A stretch of DNA of 64,000 bases from an uncultured Candidatus Nitrosopumilus sp. (GTDB taxonomy: Archaea > Thermoproteota > Nitrososphaeria > Nitrososphaerales > Nitrosopumilaceae): positions 1,405,560 through 1,469,559 of the forward strand of contig CATOSM010000001.1 in NCBI GenBank assembly GCA_951812645.1, in the 5' to 3' direction. The notes under the pieces are model-generated. The model had not been told where the DNA came from and did not search any database. It saw only the letters and a program-made list of their open reading frames with translations. Of the stretch, positions 17,293 to 26,218 are shown piece by piece (the stretch's first letter is position 1; every line of letters starts with the position of its first letter). The translations under genes and the position numbers were made by a program.

Positions 17293-17961
17293 ATGGTTTC
17301 CTTGGTTTTATCTGAATCCTCATTAGAGCTTGTTCCATCGGAATTAGAACGTCATCCGTCAGTTGTCTCACATGCAAGGAAACTTGGAAAGCGTCCATCA
17401 GAAATCCTATTGGATAATTCCTGGCATTTTGCAGCCATGAAAGGAATTGAAAATGAGACGAAGCGAGGACGGCCGGACCTAGTTCATTTCTCAATACTCG
17501 AAGCCACCACAATTCCGCTATACCTTCAAGACAGAATCAGACTTTATGTTCACACTCTTGACGATAACGTGATATCGTTTGCAGAAAATGTCCGCATTCC
17601 CAAATCTTATCATAGATTTGCAGGTGTTATAGAGAAATTGTATCAAGAAAAAGAAATTACTTCCAAAAATGGTATCTTGTTGAAGATGAAAAAACAAAAT
17701 TTTTCTGAGCTAATCAATGAGATCAACCCTTCCAAGATACTTGGTTTTTCTACAAAAGGAATCAAAAGTACATATGAAAAAATTGCCAGGGACGTTGATG
17801 ATGGTGCATGCATTGTAATTGGAGGGTTTCAAAAAGGACACTTTTCCTCTACAATCGAATCTAAAATAACAGATCTTTATTCTGTCGGCGATGAATCTTT
17901 TGAGGGTCACACTGTAGTTGCCAGAATGCTATATGAGTATGAAAAAACCATTTTTATGTAG
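17293..17961 (+). CDS. nep1: rRNA pseudouridine N1-methyltransferase Nep1 (Emg1)
   Basis: 222 residues. Methylates a hypermodified pseudouridine in 16S rRNA and assists small-subunit assembly. The SPOUT fold is recognised from KRGRPDLVHFSILEAT, PLYLQDRIRLYVHT, and the C-terminal knot CIVIGGFQKGHFSS, which binds SAM. The ATG lies one base after the previous stop. A tRNA gene and the RNase P protein gene follow closely, giving an RNA-processing cluster. Confidence 0.9.
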   Translation: MVSLVLSESSLELVPSELERHPSVVSHARKLGKRPSEILLDNSWHFAAMKGIENETKRGRPDLVHFSILEATTIPLYLQDRIRLYVHTLDDNVISFAENVRIPKSYHRFAGVIEKLYQEKEITSKNGILLKMKKQNFSELINEINPSKILGFSTKGIKSTYEKIARDVDDGACIVIGGFQKGHFSSTIESKITDLYSVGDESFEGHTVVARMLYEYEKTIFM

Positions 17962-17983
17962 GAAATAAAATTTTCAGTCTATT

Positions 17984-18057
17984 GCAGTCATAGTATAGCC
18001 TGGTTAGTATTCGGGGTTTCCAACCCTGTGACGCGGGTTCGAATCCCGCTGACTGCA
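17984..18057 (+). tRNA. tRNA-Gly (anticodon TCC)
   Basis: 74 nt. The acceptor stem GCAGTCA pairs with TGACTGC, followed by discriminator A. The T arm is GCGGG-TTCGAAT-CCCGC. The anticodon stem CGGGG/CCCTG encloses the loop TTTCCAA with TCC at positions 34-36. The D arm contains AGCCTGGTTAG. No intron and no encoded CCA. Only 33 bp separate it from the RNase P protein gene. Confidence 0.93.
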
Positions 18058-18090
18058 TCTTTCAATAATTATAAGAACCAATTTTTAGGT

Positions 18091-18408
18091 GTGGTTTCAG
18101 ATAGGGTTGTGAAGCCTGCTGCTAGAAAAATTGCAATGGAAAGAATGCAAATTCTGATTGACAGTGCAATTACAAATGCAAGGGTGGATCCTAAGCTGTC
18201 TCAAAGACAGGCTCTCCTTGCGCGAAGAATCAGTACTAGGCATAAAATTCGAATGCCATACCACCTTAGAATGGCGTTTTGTAAGAAATGCAAATCATTT
18301 ATTGCGCCTGGAATAAACTCTAGAATTCGTTTAGGAAGAACGTCCGTCAAATCGATCAGAATATCTTGTAATTTCTGCGGTCACACTTATCGAAAAATCA
18401 TACCGTAA
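18091..18408 (+). CDS. rnp4: RNase P protein component 4 (Rpp21/Rpr2)
   Basis: 105 residues from a GTG that follows the tRNA; the open frame runs back into the tRNA, so longer starts are unlikely. RNase P removes the 5' leader of pre-tRNAs, and this subunit pairs with Rpp29. Two N-terminal helices (MERMQILIDSA, QRQALLARRIS) are followed by the zinc ribbon FCKKCKSF...CNFCGHTYRK. It lies just downstream of tRNA-Gly and Nep1. Confidence 0.9.
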   Translation: MVSDRVVKPAARKIAMERMQILIDSAITNARVDPKLSQRQALLARRISTRHKIRMPYHLRMAFCKKCKSFIAPGINSRIRLGRTSVKSIRISCNFCGHTYRKIIP

Positions 18409-18441
18409 TGATTTTTTAACGCCTTCAAAATATCCAGAATC

Positions 18442-20046
18442 ATGGTTCCAAAGGCAGTCTTCCTAATTCTTGTAGGATTATCTGTCGTTTCCATTTCTCC
18501 GGCATATGCACAGCATCATTCGGGATCTCCTGCGCCTCCAATAGATTTTGACGGATTAAAAGTGGCACTGACTACGGTCTTGTCCCCCGAAAATTTCTCT
18601 TTTGGCGACTCTGACAGCGTTAATCTGTCTGTAAGATTTTTTGACAGTGATACAAACGAAAACATTCCTAGCGTCACATACAGAATTCAAATTTTCCATG
18701 AGGATTCCCTTGTTGCCAGTGAGTACTTTTTTGATGATGACGGCAGCTTGGAGCTAGAAATCAAGCCTATATCCGGCTGCACAGAACAAAATCTGTGGAA
18801 ATGTACCATCTATAATGGCGAAAGACATGCTATAGCAGGCGCCTATTATGCAAGAGGGGATTCATTACCTGCAATTCAGGGGCCTGTTTTTGACAAAAGC
18901 GGTCAATACAACATTCAAGTTTCGATCGTGGGTGCAACAAATCCAAAAACAATGACTACACAGGATTTGCTCTTTGAAACTTTCTTACATATTCCTCAAA
19001 AACAAACATTTCCAATCAAGGCTGCAAATGCTCAAGAGTCTCCAATACACGTAAAATCCTACAATGACGAAATTTCCAACTTCAATTATGATAAGTCGGC
19101 AGATAAAATCTCGTACGAAATACCATATGCTTGGAATGATCCTGCCCATGGCTCCATTAACCAACTGGTTTTACTTGAAAAAGATTTTTCATCTTTTAAG
19201 CATGGTTATGATGTTGATGTCTTTGTGAAGGGCCACAAGGTAGATGACAGATATTCTGATTTTGATATCACCCAATCTGATGAGAATGTGATTCGTATAG
19301 ACATTCCACACGAAGAACTACTATCGATTAAAAACAAATTAGAGAATACAAGTGATGACATAATAGGCATTGAAATTTTACTTGGGGAACAAATTGATTT
19401 TGATGAGCTTGATTTGACATTTGATAATGGTTTTAGCGCTCAGATACTTTGGAATTCTCAATTAAATGCAGGCGATGACATCCCCCTTACTCTTTCTTTC
19501 TTTGATGTAAATGACAATCCTGCCGAAAATATTTTATTTGCATACAGCGTCACTGATTCTTCTGGCAAAGAAATCTGGTCAAATATAGGGACCTCTGATG
19601 CACATTTGGGAATTTTAGCCTCACATGGAATTTACCAAGAATCCATCTTCATTCCCAATGACGGGCAATATCAATTAAAAGTTATCTTAATCGGTCATGA
19701 TTATGATACCTTTGAAAAATTCTTTGCGTCTGCATCCGAGTTCAGTCTTGCCTCCAAAAATACAATACAGGAAGAAAAGACAACTCTAGTTCCATCCTGG
19801 ATAAAAAGCAATGCCGGCTGGTGGGCAGATGGAATTATCGGCGATGAAGAATTTGTCCAATCAATCCAATTCTTGATTAATGAAGACATTATCAGCATGA
19901 CCGTTGGTAAATCACAACCAACAGAATCTAAAGAAATTCCATCCTGGATAAAAAGCAATGCCGGCTGGTGGGCAGATGGATTGATCTCTGAAAGTGATTT
20001 TGTTAAAGGAATGGAATTTTTGGCTAGTCGGGGAATAATCAGATAG
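18442..20046 (+). CDS. Secreted surface protein with two WIKxNAGWWADG repeats
   Basis: 534 residues with a signal peptide (hydrophobic core, then PAYAQ). Beta-rich, probably Ig-like, domains fill the first 430 residues. The C-terminal part has two tandem repeats of about 40 residues, each with PSWIKSNAGWWADG and then an FV...FL...II pattern. I recall this motif in many exported thaumarchaeal proteins, where it probably serves cell-envelope attachment. The protein lies between rnp4 and rps19e; its partners are unknown. Confidence 0.7.
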   Translation: MVPKAVFLILVGLSVVSISPAYAQHHSGSPAPPIDFDGLKVALTTVLSPENFSFGDSDSVNLSVRFFDSDTNENIPSVTYRIQIFHEDSLVASEYFFDDDGSLELEIKPISGCTEQNLWKCTIYNGERHAIAGAYYARGDSLPAIQGPVFDKSGQYNIQVSIVGATNPKTMTTQDLLFETFLHIPQKQTFPIKAANAQESPIHVKSYNDEISNFNYDKSADKISYEIPYAWNDPAHGSINQLVLLEKDFSSFKHGYDVDVFVKGHKVDDRYSDFDITQSDENVIRIDIPHEELLSIKNKLENTSDDIIGIEILLGEQIDFDELDLTFDNGFSAQILWNSQLNAGDDIPLTLSFFDVNDNPAENILFAYSVTDSSGKEIWSNIGTSDAHLGILASHGIYQESIFIPNDGQYQLKVILIGHDYDTFEKFFASASEFSLASKNTIQEEKTTLVPSWIKSNAGWWADGIIGDEEFVQSIQFLINEDIISMTVGKSQPTESKEIPSWIKSNAGWWADGLISESDFVKGMEFLASRGIIR

Positions 20047-20164
20047 TCAAAATTTGGATTAGAAAATTCCGGCACCGGTCTGATAATTTTAAGCCAGGTT
20101 ATCACAAGCAAACCCCCACCAATGCCTCTATGATTTATAAGACGACTATCGAGTTTTTGATTTG

Positions 20165-20617
20165 ATGGCAAAGGTATACGATGTACCTGCAGGTGTATTG
20201 ATAGAGAGGCTGTCTTCAGCACTAAAGAATGAGGATATCCCTGCACCTTCCTGGATTCCTTTTGTCAAAACTGGAGCTCATGCAGACAAACCCCCGCAAA
20301 ATAGAGACTGGTGGCATACAAGATGTGCATCAATTATGAGAAAAATTTACCTTAATGGCCCAATTGGGATTAATGCTTTAAGAAATGACTATGGCGGTGG
20401 AAAGCCATCTGGATATGGAGCTGCACATCACAAAGATGCTGGCGGTGCAATCATTCGTAATGCAATTCAAGGATTGGAAAAACTTGGTTATGTGGAAAAA
20501 ATTGAGAAGAAAGGGCGCGTCATTTCTAAACAGGGAATGCAAAAACTGGATCGACTGTCAACTGAAATTCTTAAAGAGCTAATCGTCGAAAATCCTCAAC
20601 TGAAAGTATACTCTTAG
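20165..20617 (+). CDS. rps19e: 30S ribosomal protein S19e
   Basis: 150 residues. Small-subunit protein found in archaea and eukaryotes, needed for late 18S/16S assembly. Recognised from DVPAGVLIERL, WWHTRCASIMRKIYLNGPIG, YGGGK and HHKDAGGAIIRNAIQGLEKLGYVE. The winged-helix fold covers the whole length. The ATG is the codon after a TTG; the ATG is preferred. Followed 7 bp later by the PDCD5 gene. Confidence 0.95.
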   Translation: MAKVYDVPAGVLIERLSSALKNEDIPAPSWIPFVKTGAHADKPPQNRDWWHTRCASIMRKIYLNGPIGINALRNDYGGGKPSGYGAAHHKDAGGAIIRNAIQGLEKLGYVEKIEKKGRVISKQGMQKLDRLSTEILKELIVENPQLKVYS

Positions 20618-20624
20618 AGTCAAA

Positions 20625-20909
20625 ATGAGCTTCCCGGAATCCAATGATCAACCCCCCATTGATAACACCAGCAATGAATTGGCTGCACAAAAAGAGCAGC
20701 TTCTCAAACAAATCCTAAGCCCTGAAGCTCGAATGAGACTAAACAACATCAAAATGGTCAAACCCGAATTATCTGATATGGTTGAACAATATCTGATTGG
20801 AATGGCAACGCAAGGAAAGATCCCTGGCCAAATCAGTGACGATCAATTAAAGCAAATTTTGCTCTCGGCTCAGCAGCCCAAACGTGATTTTAAGATAAAT
20901 CGAGTCTAG
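20625..20909 (+). CDS. PDCD5 (TFAR19) family DNA-binding protein
   Basis: 94 residues. A three-helix bundle typical of archaeal PDCD5: KEQLLKQILSPEARMRLNNIKMVKPELSD and VEQYLIGMATQGKI...ISDDQLKQIL. Archaeal members bind DNA and are usually encoded beside S19e, as here. Likely an operon with rps19e. The cellular role is unsettled. Confidence 0.9.
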   Translation: MSFPESNDQPPIDNTSNELAAQKEQLLKQILSPEARMRLNNIKMVKPELSDMVEQYLIGMATQGKIPGQISDDQLKQILLSAQQPKRDFKINRV

Positions 20910-20950
20910 TACAGATAAAATATAATTATGGGAAAAATCACCTATCATTC

Positions 20951-22027
20951 ATGAAAGCTGTAGTATACAATGAATATGCACCAGATGATAATTATGCAAA
21001 GATCCTTAAAGTCCAGGATATAGATGATCCAAAACCAAAACCAGACGAGGTTGTTTTTACAAATAAAGCGTCTGCCCTAAATTATAATGACATTTGGGGA
21101 ATGAGAGGGGTGCCAGTCGCAGTTCCTCTTCCACACGTTTCGGGTTCTGATGTAGCTGGAGACGTTATCGCAGTAGGCGAGGATGTACAAAATTTCAAAG
21201 TTGGAGACAGAGTTGTTTCCCACTCAAATCTTGCATGCAGGGTCTGTAAAGCATGTACAGATGGAAGGGAATTTGACTGTACCCGAAGACAGGTTTGGGG
21301 TTTCCAAACCGGACCACTATGGGGTGCATACTCTGAACAAATTCATTTACCAGAAGTCAACGTTTCAAAAATTCCTGACGGCGTTTCATATGAAGACGCA
21401 GCGGCAGCTTCAATGACTCTTCTGACTTCATGGCACATGTTAGTTGGTAGAGCAAACATCACCCCAGGACAGACAGTACTAGTAATGGGCGGCGGTTCCG
21501 GTGTCGGAAGCTTTGCAATTCAGATTGCAAAATTGTATAACTGTGACGTAATTGCAACCGCAAGTCCTGACAAGTTAGATAAATGTCTGGAACTCGGGGC
21601 AGATCATGCAGTAGATCACAGAAAGGACGACTGGCAAAAGGAAGTCTTCAAAATTTCAAAGGAAATCTCAAAAGCAAAAGGCGAAGCACCCGGAATTGAT
21701 ATTGCATTTGATCATATCGGTCAGACTCATTTCAACAAGCAACTAACCTTGCTCAAGTATGGCGCATCTCTTGTTTCGTGTGGCGCCACAACAGGTTATG
21801 ACGCGCAAATAGATCTCAGACACATATTCTTCAAGGGAATTAACGTCTTAGGTTCAACACAGGGAACCAAAGCCGAACTTGACCAGGGTCTTTACTGGAT
21901 GGGTCAAGGAAAACTAAAATCCGTTGTTGACTCTGTCTATACATTTGAGCAAGCCGCAGAGGCCCACACAAAAATGTTAGACGGAAAATTCTTTGGCAAA
22001 ATCTTAATCAAGCCTGAAGGCGCTTAG
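20951..22027 (+). CDS. Zinc-type medium-chain dehydrogenase/reductase
   Basis: 358 residues. Alcohol-dehydrogenase GroES-like domain, then a Rossmann domain with VLVMGGGSGVGSFAIQIAK. Structural-zinc cysteines lie in CRVCKACTDGREFDC; the catalytic region is NYNDIWG...GSDVAG. The overall pattern resembles crotonyl-CoA/acryloyl-CoA reductase-like enzymes as well as quinone reductases. It is followed 7 bp later by a CitE-like lyase, so both may act on CoA thioesters or C4/C5 acids. Substrate not readable from sequence. Confidence 0.8.
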   Translation: MKAVVYNEYAPDDNYAKILKVQDIDDPKPKPDEVVFTNKASALNYNDIWGMRGVPVAVPLPHVSGSDVAGDVIAVGEDVQNFKVGDRVVSHSNLACRVCKACTDGREFDCTRRQVWGFQTGPLWGAYSEQIHLPEVNVSKIPDGVSYEDAAAASMTLLTSWHMLVGRANITPGQTVLVMGGGSGVGSFAIQIAKLYNCDVIATASPDKLDKCLELGADHAVDHRKDDWQKEVFKISKEISKAKGEAPGIDIAFDHIGQTHFNKQLTLLKYGASLVSCGATTGYDAQIDLRHIFFKGINVLGSTQGTKAELDQGLYWMGQGKLKSVVDSVYTFEQAAEAHTKMLDGKFFGKILIKPEGA

Positions 22028-22034
22028 TCGTTTA

Positions 22035-22889
22035 ATGGCCCGGCTCTTCAGAAGTCTCATTTTTGTTCCCGGAAACAATCCTAGATTTCTAGAGAAGGCA
22101 AAAAAGCTACAATCTGACATTGTATGTTTTGATTTAGAGGATTCTGTTCCTGACAACGAGAAAGCAAATGCAAGAAAGCTAATCAAATCTGCCCTCGAAT
22201 CTAGAAAGTCATACGAATCCTCAATTTTTGTCCGCACCAATTCTCCCTTATCCGGACAAATTCCATATGACCTAAAGGAGGTTGTCCAAAAGGGAATTGA
22301 TGGGATTGTTATTCCAAAAGTCAGTAATGCCAAAGAACTAAAAAAAATCGAAAAAATTATTTCAGGATTGGAAAAAACGCGAAAACTAAAACCGATACGA
22401 CTAATCCCTTCAATAGAGTCTGCAGAGGGCGTTGTTAACACATATCAAATTGCTTCTAGCAGTAAAAGAATAGCTGCAGTAGTGTTTGGCGTATTTGATC
22501 TTCTAAATGATATTGGTGTGGGATATGCCAAAGATGCAGAAGGCGCAAAATATTCCAGAAGAAAAATTCCTGTGGATGCCAGAGCCGCGGGTGTGGCCGC
22601 AATAGATGCCATCTGGCAGGATCTAAAAGATTCAAAGGGGTTGGAGAAAGACTGCAAGATTGGAAAAAGCTTGGGCTACTCTGGAAAGAGCATCATTCAT
22701 CCAGATCACATTTCTGTGACCCACAAATTATTTCATCCAGACAAAAGCGAACTAGCTTGGGCTGAAAAAGTATGCAAAGTTTATCTTGAATCAACAAAGA
22801 AGGGTAAAGGGGCTACGACTGCAGAAGGTAAAATGATAGACGAGGTACATTTCAAGCAGGCAAAAGCACTCCTCGAACTTGTAAAATGA
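22035..22889 (+). CDS. CoA-ester lyase of the CitE/malyl-CoA lyase family
   Basis: 284 residues. HpcH/HpaI aldolase fold: RSLIFVPGNNPRF at the start, CFDLEDSVPDNEK (Mg-binding region), IPSIESAEGV with the metal-binding E, then FGVFDLLNDIG and GKSIIHPDHI. Such enzymes cleave malyl-, citramalyl- or citryl-CoA. A role in removing itaconyl/citramalyl-CoA or making glyoxylate is possible. Co-directional with the dehydrogenase before it. Confidence 0.8.
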   Translation: MARLFRSLIFVPGNNPRFLEKAKKLQSDIVCFDLEDSVPDNEKANARKLIKSALESRKSYESSIFVRTNSPLSGQIPYDLKEVVQKGIDGIVIPKVSNAKELKKIEKIISGLEKTRKLKPIRLIPSIESAEGVVNTYQIASSSKRIAAVVFGVFDLLNDIGVGYAKDAEGAKYSRRKIPVDARAAGVAAIDAIWQDLKDSKGLEKDCKIGKSLGYSGKSIIHPDHISVTHKLFHPDKSELAWAEKVCKVYLESTKKGKGATTAEGKMIDEVHFKQAKALLELVK

Positions 22890-22908
22890 GTGATTTTTGA
22901 AGTCAATT

Positions 22909-23249
22909 TTATTCCAATACTTCCAACATTGCTTTCATACTGGTACTTTTTTCAAACGTTTTTTTGCTTATTGTGCCTAAAATGCCGATACTGCCCTTTT
23001 TGATATCTAATCCTATCTCTTCAAAAACACATTGTAATTTTGATATTTTTCACTTTCACTAGTGACTTTTCCAGATTCTATAATCAAAACATCTAAAATT
23101 AAATTTTCTATTTTTCCATATCCTGATGTCTTTGGAACTTTTGATTCTTTAAGAATTTGTGGGATGGTATATTCATTTTCTAAAAGTACTGGGATAATTT
23201 TTCCTGTTTCGGCTTCTCCGAATAATTCTAAAATCAAATCTCCTAATTC
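22909..23249 (-). pseudogene. ArsR-like winged-helix regulator, broken by the cassette and a frameshift
   Basis: The reverse strand encodes ELGDLILELFGEAETGKII...YTIPQILKESKVPKTSGYGKIENLI, a winged-helix core that I recall in thaumarchaeal regulators. The 5' end is cut at 23249/23250, exactly where an IS5-like terminal repeat begins. A four-A run at 23038-23041 lacks one base. Restoring it would continue the frame as KLQCVFEEIGLDI...MLEVLE to a stop at 22909-22911. Two independent lesions make this a pseudogene. Confidence 0.7.
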
Positions 23250-23377
23250 GAACTCACCCAAAACCGACCATTCGGGCAGTTTTCGATGATCATCTGGGAT
23301 CTGTTCATCACCAAACACAACATGTTTTCATAAAATTTCAAGAACCGACAGATTCACAATGCGTGCAGCGTAGAATC
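23250..23377 (+). repeat. IS5-like end module upstream of copy B
   Basis: GAACTCACCCAAAACC (23250-23265) is close to the 17-bp terminal repeats of the IS5 elements in this window (GAACTTATCCTAAAACC at 37892). The following 112 bp match 55323-55434 well, and in inverse 5644-5733. The module ends inside what would be the first codons of an IS5-type transposase (TDRFTM). Confidence 0.6.
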
Positions 23378-23559
23378 ATTATCAGACGGTGCAGGATGAG
23401 CATATGGTACGGCACATCCTGACGTGAGACGACTTCATACCCGGGGGACAAAACCTACACTTCGGACAGATCAGGCCGGAATGCACCCGCAGCTGGGCCA
23501 AAAACAAACGGCCTCTGCGGAACCAACGGTTTATTAACCCCACTGATCACATGTATTCC

Positions 23560-25281
23560 ATGAAAAAATTGACCGCCTTACAATATACGATATTTATGGT
23601 TGCCGCACTGACCATCCTGATTACGGTGCCTTCCGCATATGCTGCCACGCTTGTCCTGGATGCATCATGTCCCAACAAGAACGAGGCCAATGGAACATGT
23701 CGGGCTCCTGATGACGGAAAATATATCTGGCTAATGCCCGCAATTAGAAACGCACAACCGGGTGATACCATATCCATCCTAAATGGAACTTATGATAAGG
23801 ATCGTAACCAAATAGTAATCAGCAAGCCGTTGACAATCCAGTCTGCATCTGCAAGTGACAGGGTGACCTTTAGCGGACCGGTCAATCTCAGAATATCTTC
23901 CGATGATGTTACCATAAAAGGCATTACCTTTAAGAATACCACAAAAAATGTGCCTAGCACCGATACCCCTGCACCTGTAATTACCCTTGCCAACGGCCTG
24001 TCTGACGTAACAATACACAACAACACGTTTAGGGATACCAACGGACACGGAATAAGAATCGAACTAAGGCCGCAAACTCCATTACCAATGGAAAACCTGA
24101 CCGTGTCAGACAATGTGTTTAAGAACATTGGAACATTTACTGCGCCACATCATCCTTGGAGGGCCGAAAAAAACTTTACTGCAATACACCTAGTTGGTAA
24201 CCATGCAGGCCCGGCCTTGGGAATAAACAATTCCAAAATTATCGGCAACACCATTGATACTACGACAGGCGGCGGGATAGGACTGGGCAATGCCAAAAAT
24301 ATCCTGGTGCAAAACAACACAATCTCAAACGTTCCCGGCTCTGCAATCGGAGTCAGATTAGGCGGCGACAATATACAGATCCTTGACAATCGCATACATA
24401 ACGCAAACTCCGCAGTAGGGCACAATCAAGTCCCTGAAGACGAACGCAAGGGAGGAGCCGTTGTCTTTTGGACGGCAGGCGGCCTGACCAACATTGTCTT
24501 TAGCAACAACACAATCTCTGGCGGCAACAACGGGCTTGTCTATTGTGGAGGAATATGCGCCGGGGTAAAGCTGTCCGAATTGGCAGATGCCAGAAATAAT
24601 TTGGACGCACTCAATGCAACACGGGATACCGACAGGACAAACACGTTTACCCATAACACCTTTGACAACGTAAAGGGCTTTGACATTGTCAACAGGGCAC
24701 TTGGCACGCTGGTTGCAACCAACAACTATCACGGAGAGGCAGAGCCTGACTTTACAAAAATATTGGACGGCGACATACGCTACAATCCCTACTATAATGA
24801 TCCGGAACGCAGGGTGCTGGTAGATGACGGCACCGGGCCGGTACAAAAGTCAACTGCACATCTTGACGTATCACCGGTGTGTTCCATATCCCTTGGAAGC
24901 TACATCATGGACTTTACAGACGCAAAATACGGCGCCACGTCCAGCATTATACCAAACCAAATCAAAAATGCCGGCAACCGGGATCTTGATGCAATAAAGT
25001 TTACCTCTACCGGATGGGAAAAGCCTGACGGCTCTGCCCTTCCTGATGCCGTATCCAGGGTCGGCACCGATGTCACCAGTTCGGCATCCTATACACCCAT
25101 CACCACTGCTCCGGCCGGCATCAACTTTGATGATACCGACTTTACCGGATCAAACGCGCTTCCAGGCCCAAGTTCCTCCGACTCTGCACGGGTCGGCTTT
25201 GTGCTTGACCTTACCGGCGTTGCAACGGGTGCCGATGTCACCATCACGGAATCCGTAACGTACTCTGCAACCTGCAGCTAG
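23560..25281 (+). CDS. Secreted parallel beta-helix protein, copy B
   Basis: Protein identical to copy A (3449-5170), including the signal peptide, the beta-helix repeats and the C-terminal domain ending in TYSATCS. The promoter is also identical, so both copies should be expressed alike unless the different upstream modules matter. Upstream it has the IS-like end module that copy A lacks on that side. Identity of 573 codons including silent sites means very recent duplication, gene conversion or an assembly duplication. Its GC-richer composition contrasts with neighbouring core genes. Confidence 0.85.
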   Translation: MKKLTALQYTIFMVAALTILITVPSAYAATLVLDASCPNKNEANGTCRAPDDGKYIWLMPAIRNAQPGDTISILNGTYDKDRNQIVISKPLTIQSASASDRVTFSGPVNLRISSDDVTIKGITFKNTTKNVPSTDTPAPVITLANGLSDVTIHNNTFRDTNGHGIRIELRPQTPLPMENLTVSDNVFKNIGTFTAPHHPWRAEKNFTAIHLVGNHAGPALGINNSKIIGNTIDTTTGGGIGLGNAKNILVQNNTISNVPGSAIGVRLGGDNIQILDNRIHNANSAVGHNQVPEDERKGGAVVFWTAGGLTNIVFSNNTISGGNNGLVYCGGICAGVKLSELADARNNLDALNATRDTDRTNTFTHNTFDNVKGFDIVNRALGTLVATNNYHGEAEPDFTKILDGDIRYNPYYNDPERRVLVDDGTGPVQKSTAHLDVSPVCSISLGSYIMDFTDAKYGATSSIIPNQIKNAGNRDLDAIKFTSTGWEKPDGSALPDAVSRVGTDVTSSASYTPITTAPAGINFDDTDFTGSNALPGPSSSDSARVGFVLDLTGVATGADVTITESVTYSATCS

Positions 25282-25347
25282 GAATCCGACTCCATGGCCC
25301 CAAGGTACGGCGGCACTGCCGCAACGGCAGCATGTTTTCCCCTTTTG

Positions 25348-25631
25348 TCATGATGCCGCAACAGGATACGTCACGGACTCGGCAAAAACATAACCGACCC
25401 ATTCCAATACATCATGCATGCCAGGCAGACTGATCCCGGATGGTTCCCAGTTCCTTTCGTATCCTGCTGCAATTCTATAAAGCCAGGCAAGGAACCTCAA
25501 CGGCAAACCCTGCCTTGCCGTACCTGTTTTGCAGATTCCCTGGCACAGCGAATCTGGAATTATTCCTGCAGGGAATGCAGCATCTGATTCCATGACATCT
25601 GCAGGTCCGATGTATGCCGCATCATAGCCCC
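25348..25631 (-). pseudogene. IS5-like transposase C-terminal remnant next to copy B
   Basis: Same sequence as the last part of the remnant after copy A (RGYDAAYIG...FLAWLYRIA...YERN). It stops at the repeat border 25631, so the N-terminal half present in copy A is absent here. Non-functional. Confidence 0.7.
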
Positions 25632-25937
25632 TCGATTGTTTGGTGAATTTCTTGAAGAACATGAGAACAATGTAATTGGTAATGGGTTTAATGGAATTAC
25701 AGCTGTTAAACTATTCAAAGAAGCCAAACCTGATCTAGTTTTAATTGGTCTGAATATGCCTAACGGAAGGGCTTTTATGCAATTAAAAAAATTCAAGAAA
25801 TTAATCCTAAAGCACGAACTATAGCTGTAACCGCTGATGGTAGTTTTGCCACTGAAGAAAAATTAGAAAAACTAGACATTTCTCTTATTCAAAAACCCTT
25901 CAAAATGGATCAGGACATCTCTGCCATCAGAAATTAA
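25632..25937 (+). pseudogene. Response-regulator receiver (CheY-like) remnant
   Basis: The frame starts without a start codon inside a receiver domain: FGEFLEEHENNVIGNGFNG, then KPDLVLIGLNMPNG (the position after L is G where the phospho-accepting D is usual). A one-base loss near 25770 shifts the frame. The rest reads AIKKIQEINPKARTIAVTADG...SLIQKPFKMD with the conserved T/A and K positions. The first strand with the acidic pair is missing, cut by the cassette border. A dead two-component receiver. Confidence 0.7.
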
Positions 25938-26006
25938 AACATTTCCATTTTTGGAACTTTTCATATATTCTTATATTTAAACCCTCATACAATATATCAG
26001 ATAAAA

Positions 26007-26150
26007 ATGAGTAAACGTGTAACAATCATGATTGATGAAGATCTTGACAAAAAACTTAGACTGCGTCAAGCAAAACTCATACAACAGGAACAATCATCTT
26101 ATAGTTACTCAAAAGTTTTGAATGAGACTCTTCGCAAGGTTTTGAAATAA
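26007..26150 (+). CDS. Small ribbon-helix-helix-like protein
   Basis: 47 residues: KRVTIMIDEDLDKKLRLRQ, a beta strand plus helix, then SYSKVLNETLRKVL, the second helix. This is the ribbon-helix-helix (Arc/MetJ) pattern of small DNA-binding repressors. TATA-like AT runs lie 25-40 bp upstream. No toxin partner is seen beside it, so an autonomous regulator is more likely than an antitoxin. Confidence 0.65.
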   Translation: MSKRVTIMIDEDLDKKLRLRQAKLIQQEQSSYSYSKVLNETLRKVLK

Positions 26151-26218
26151 TCTCTTTGCTTGTATTATCCCTCTTTAAATTAGAATAGATTAAAGATAAT
26201 GAATTCCAAACTATCTTG

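Larger units (their letters stand above)
23397..25631 (+). repeat. 2,235-bp direct repeat, copy B
   Basis: Second copy of 3286-5520 in the same orientation. It starts right after a short segment that is inverted relative to copies A and C. It ends at CATCATAGCCCC, where the sequence changes abruptly into a response-regulator remnant. Confidence 0.9.
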
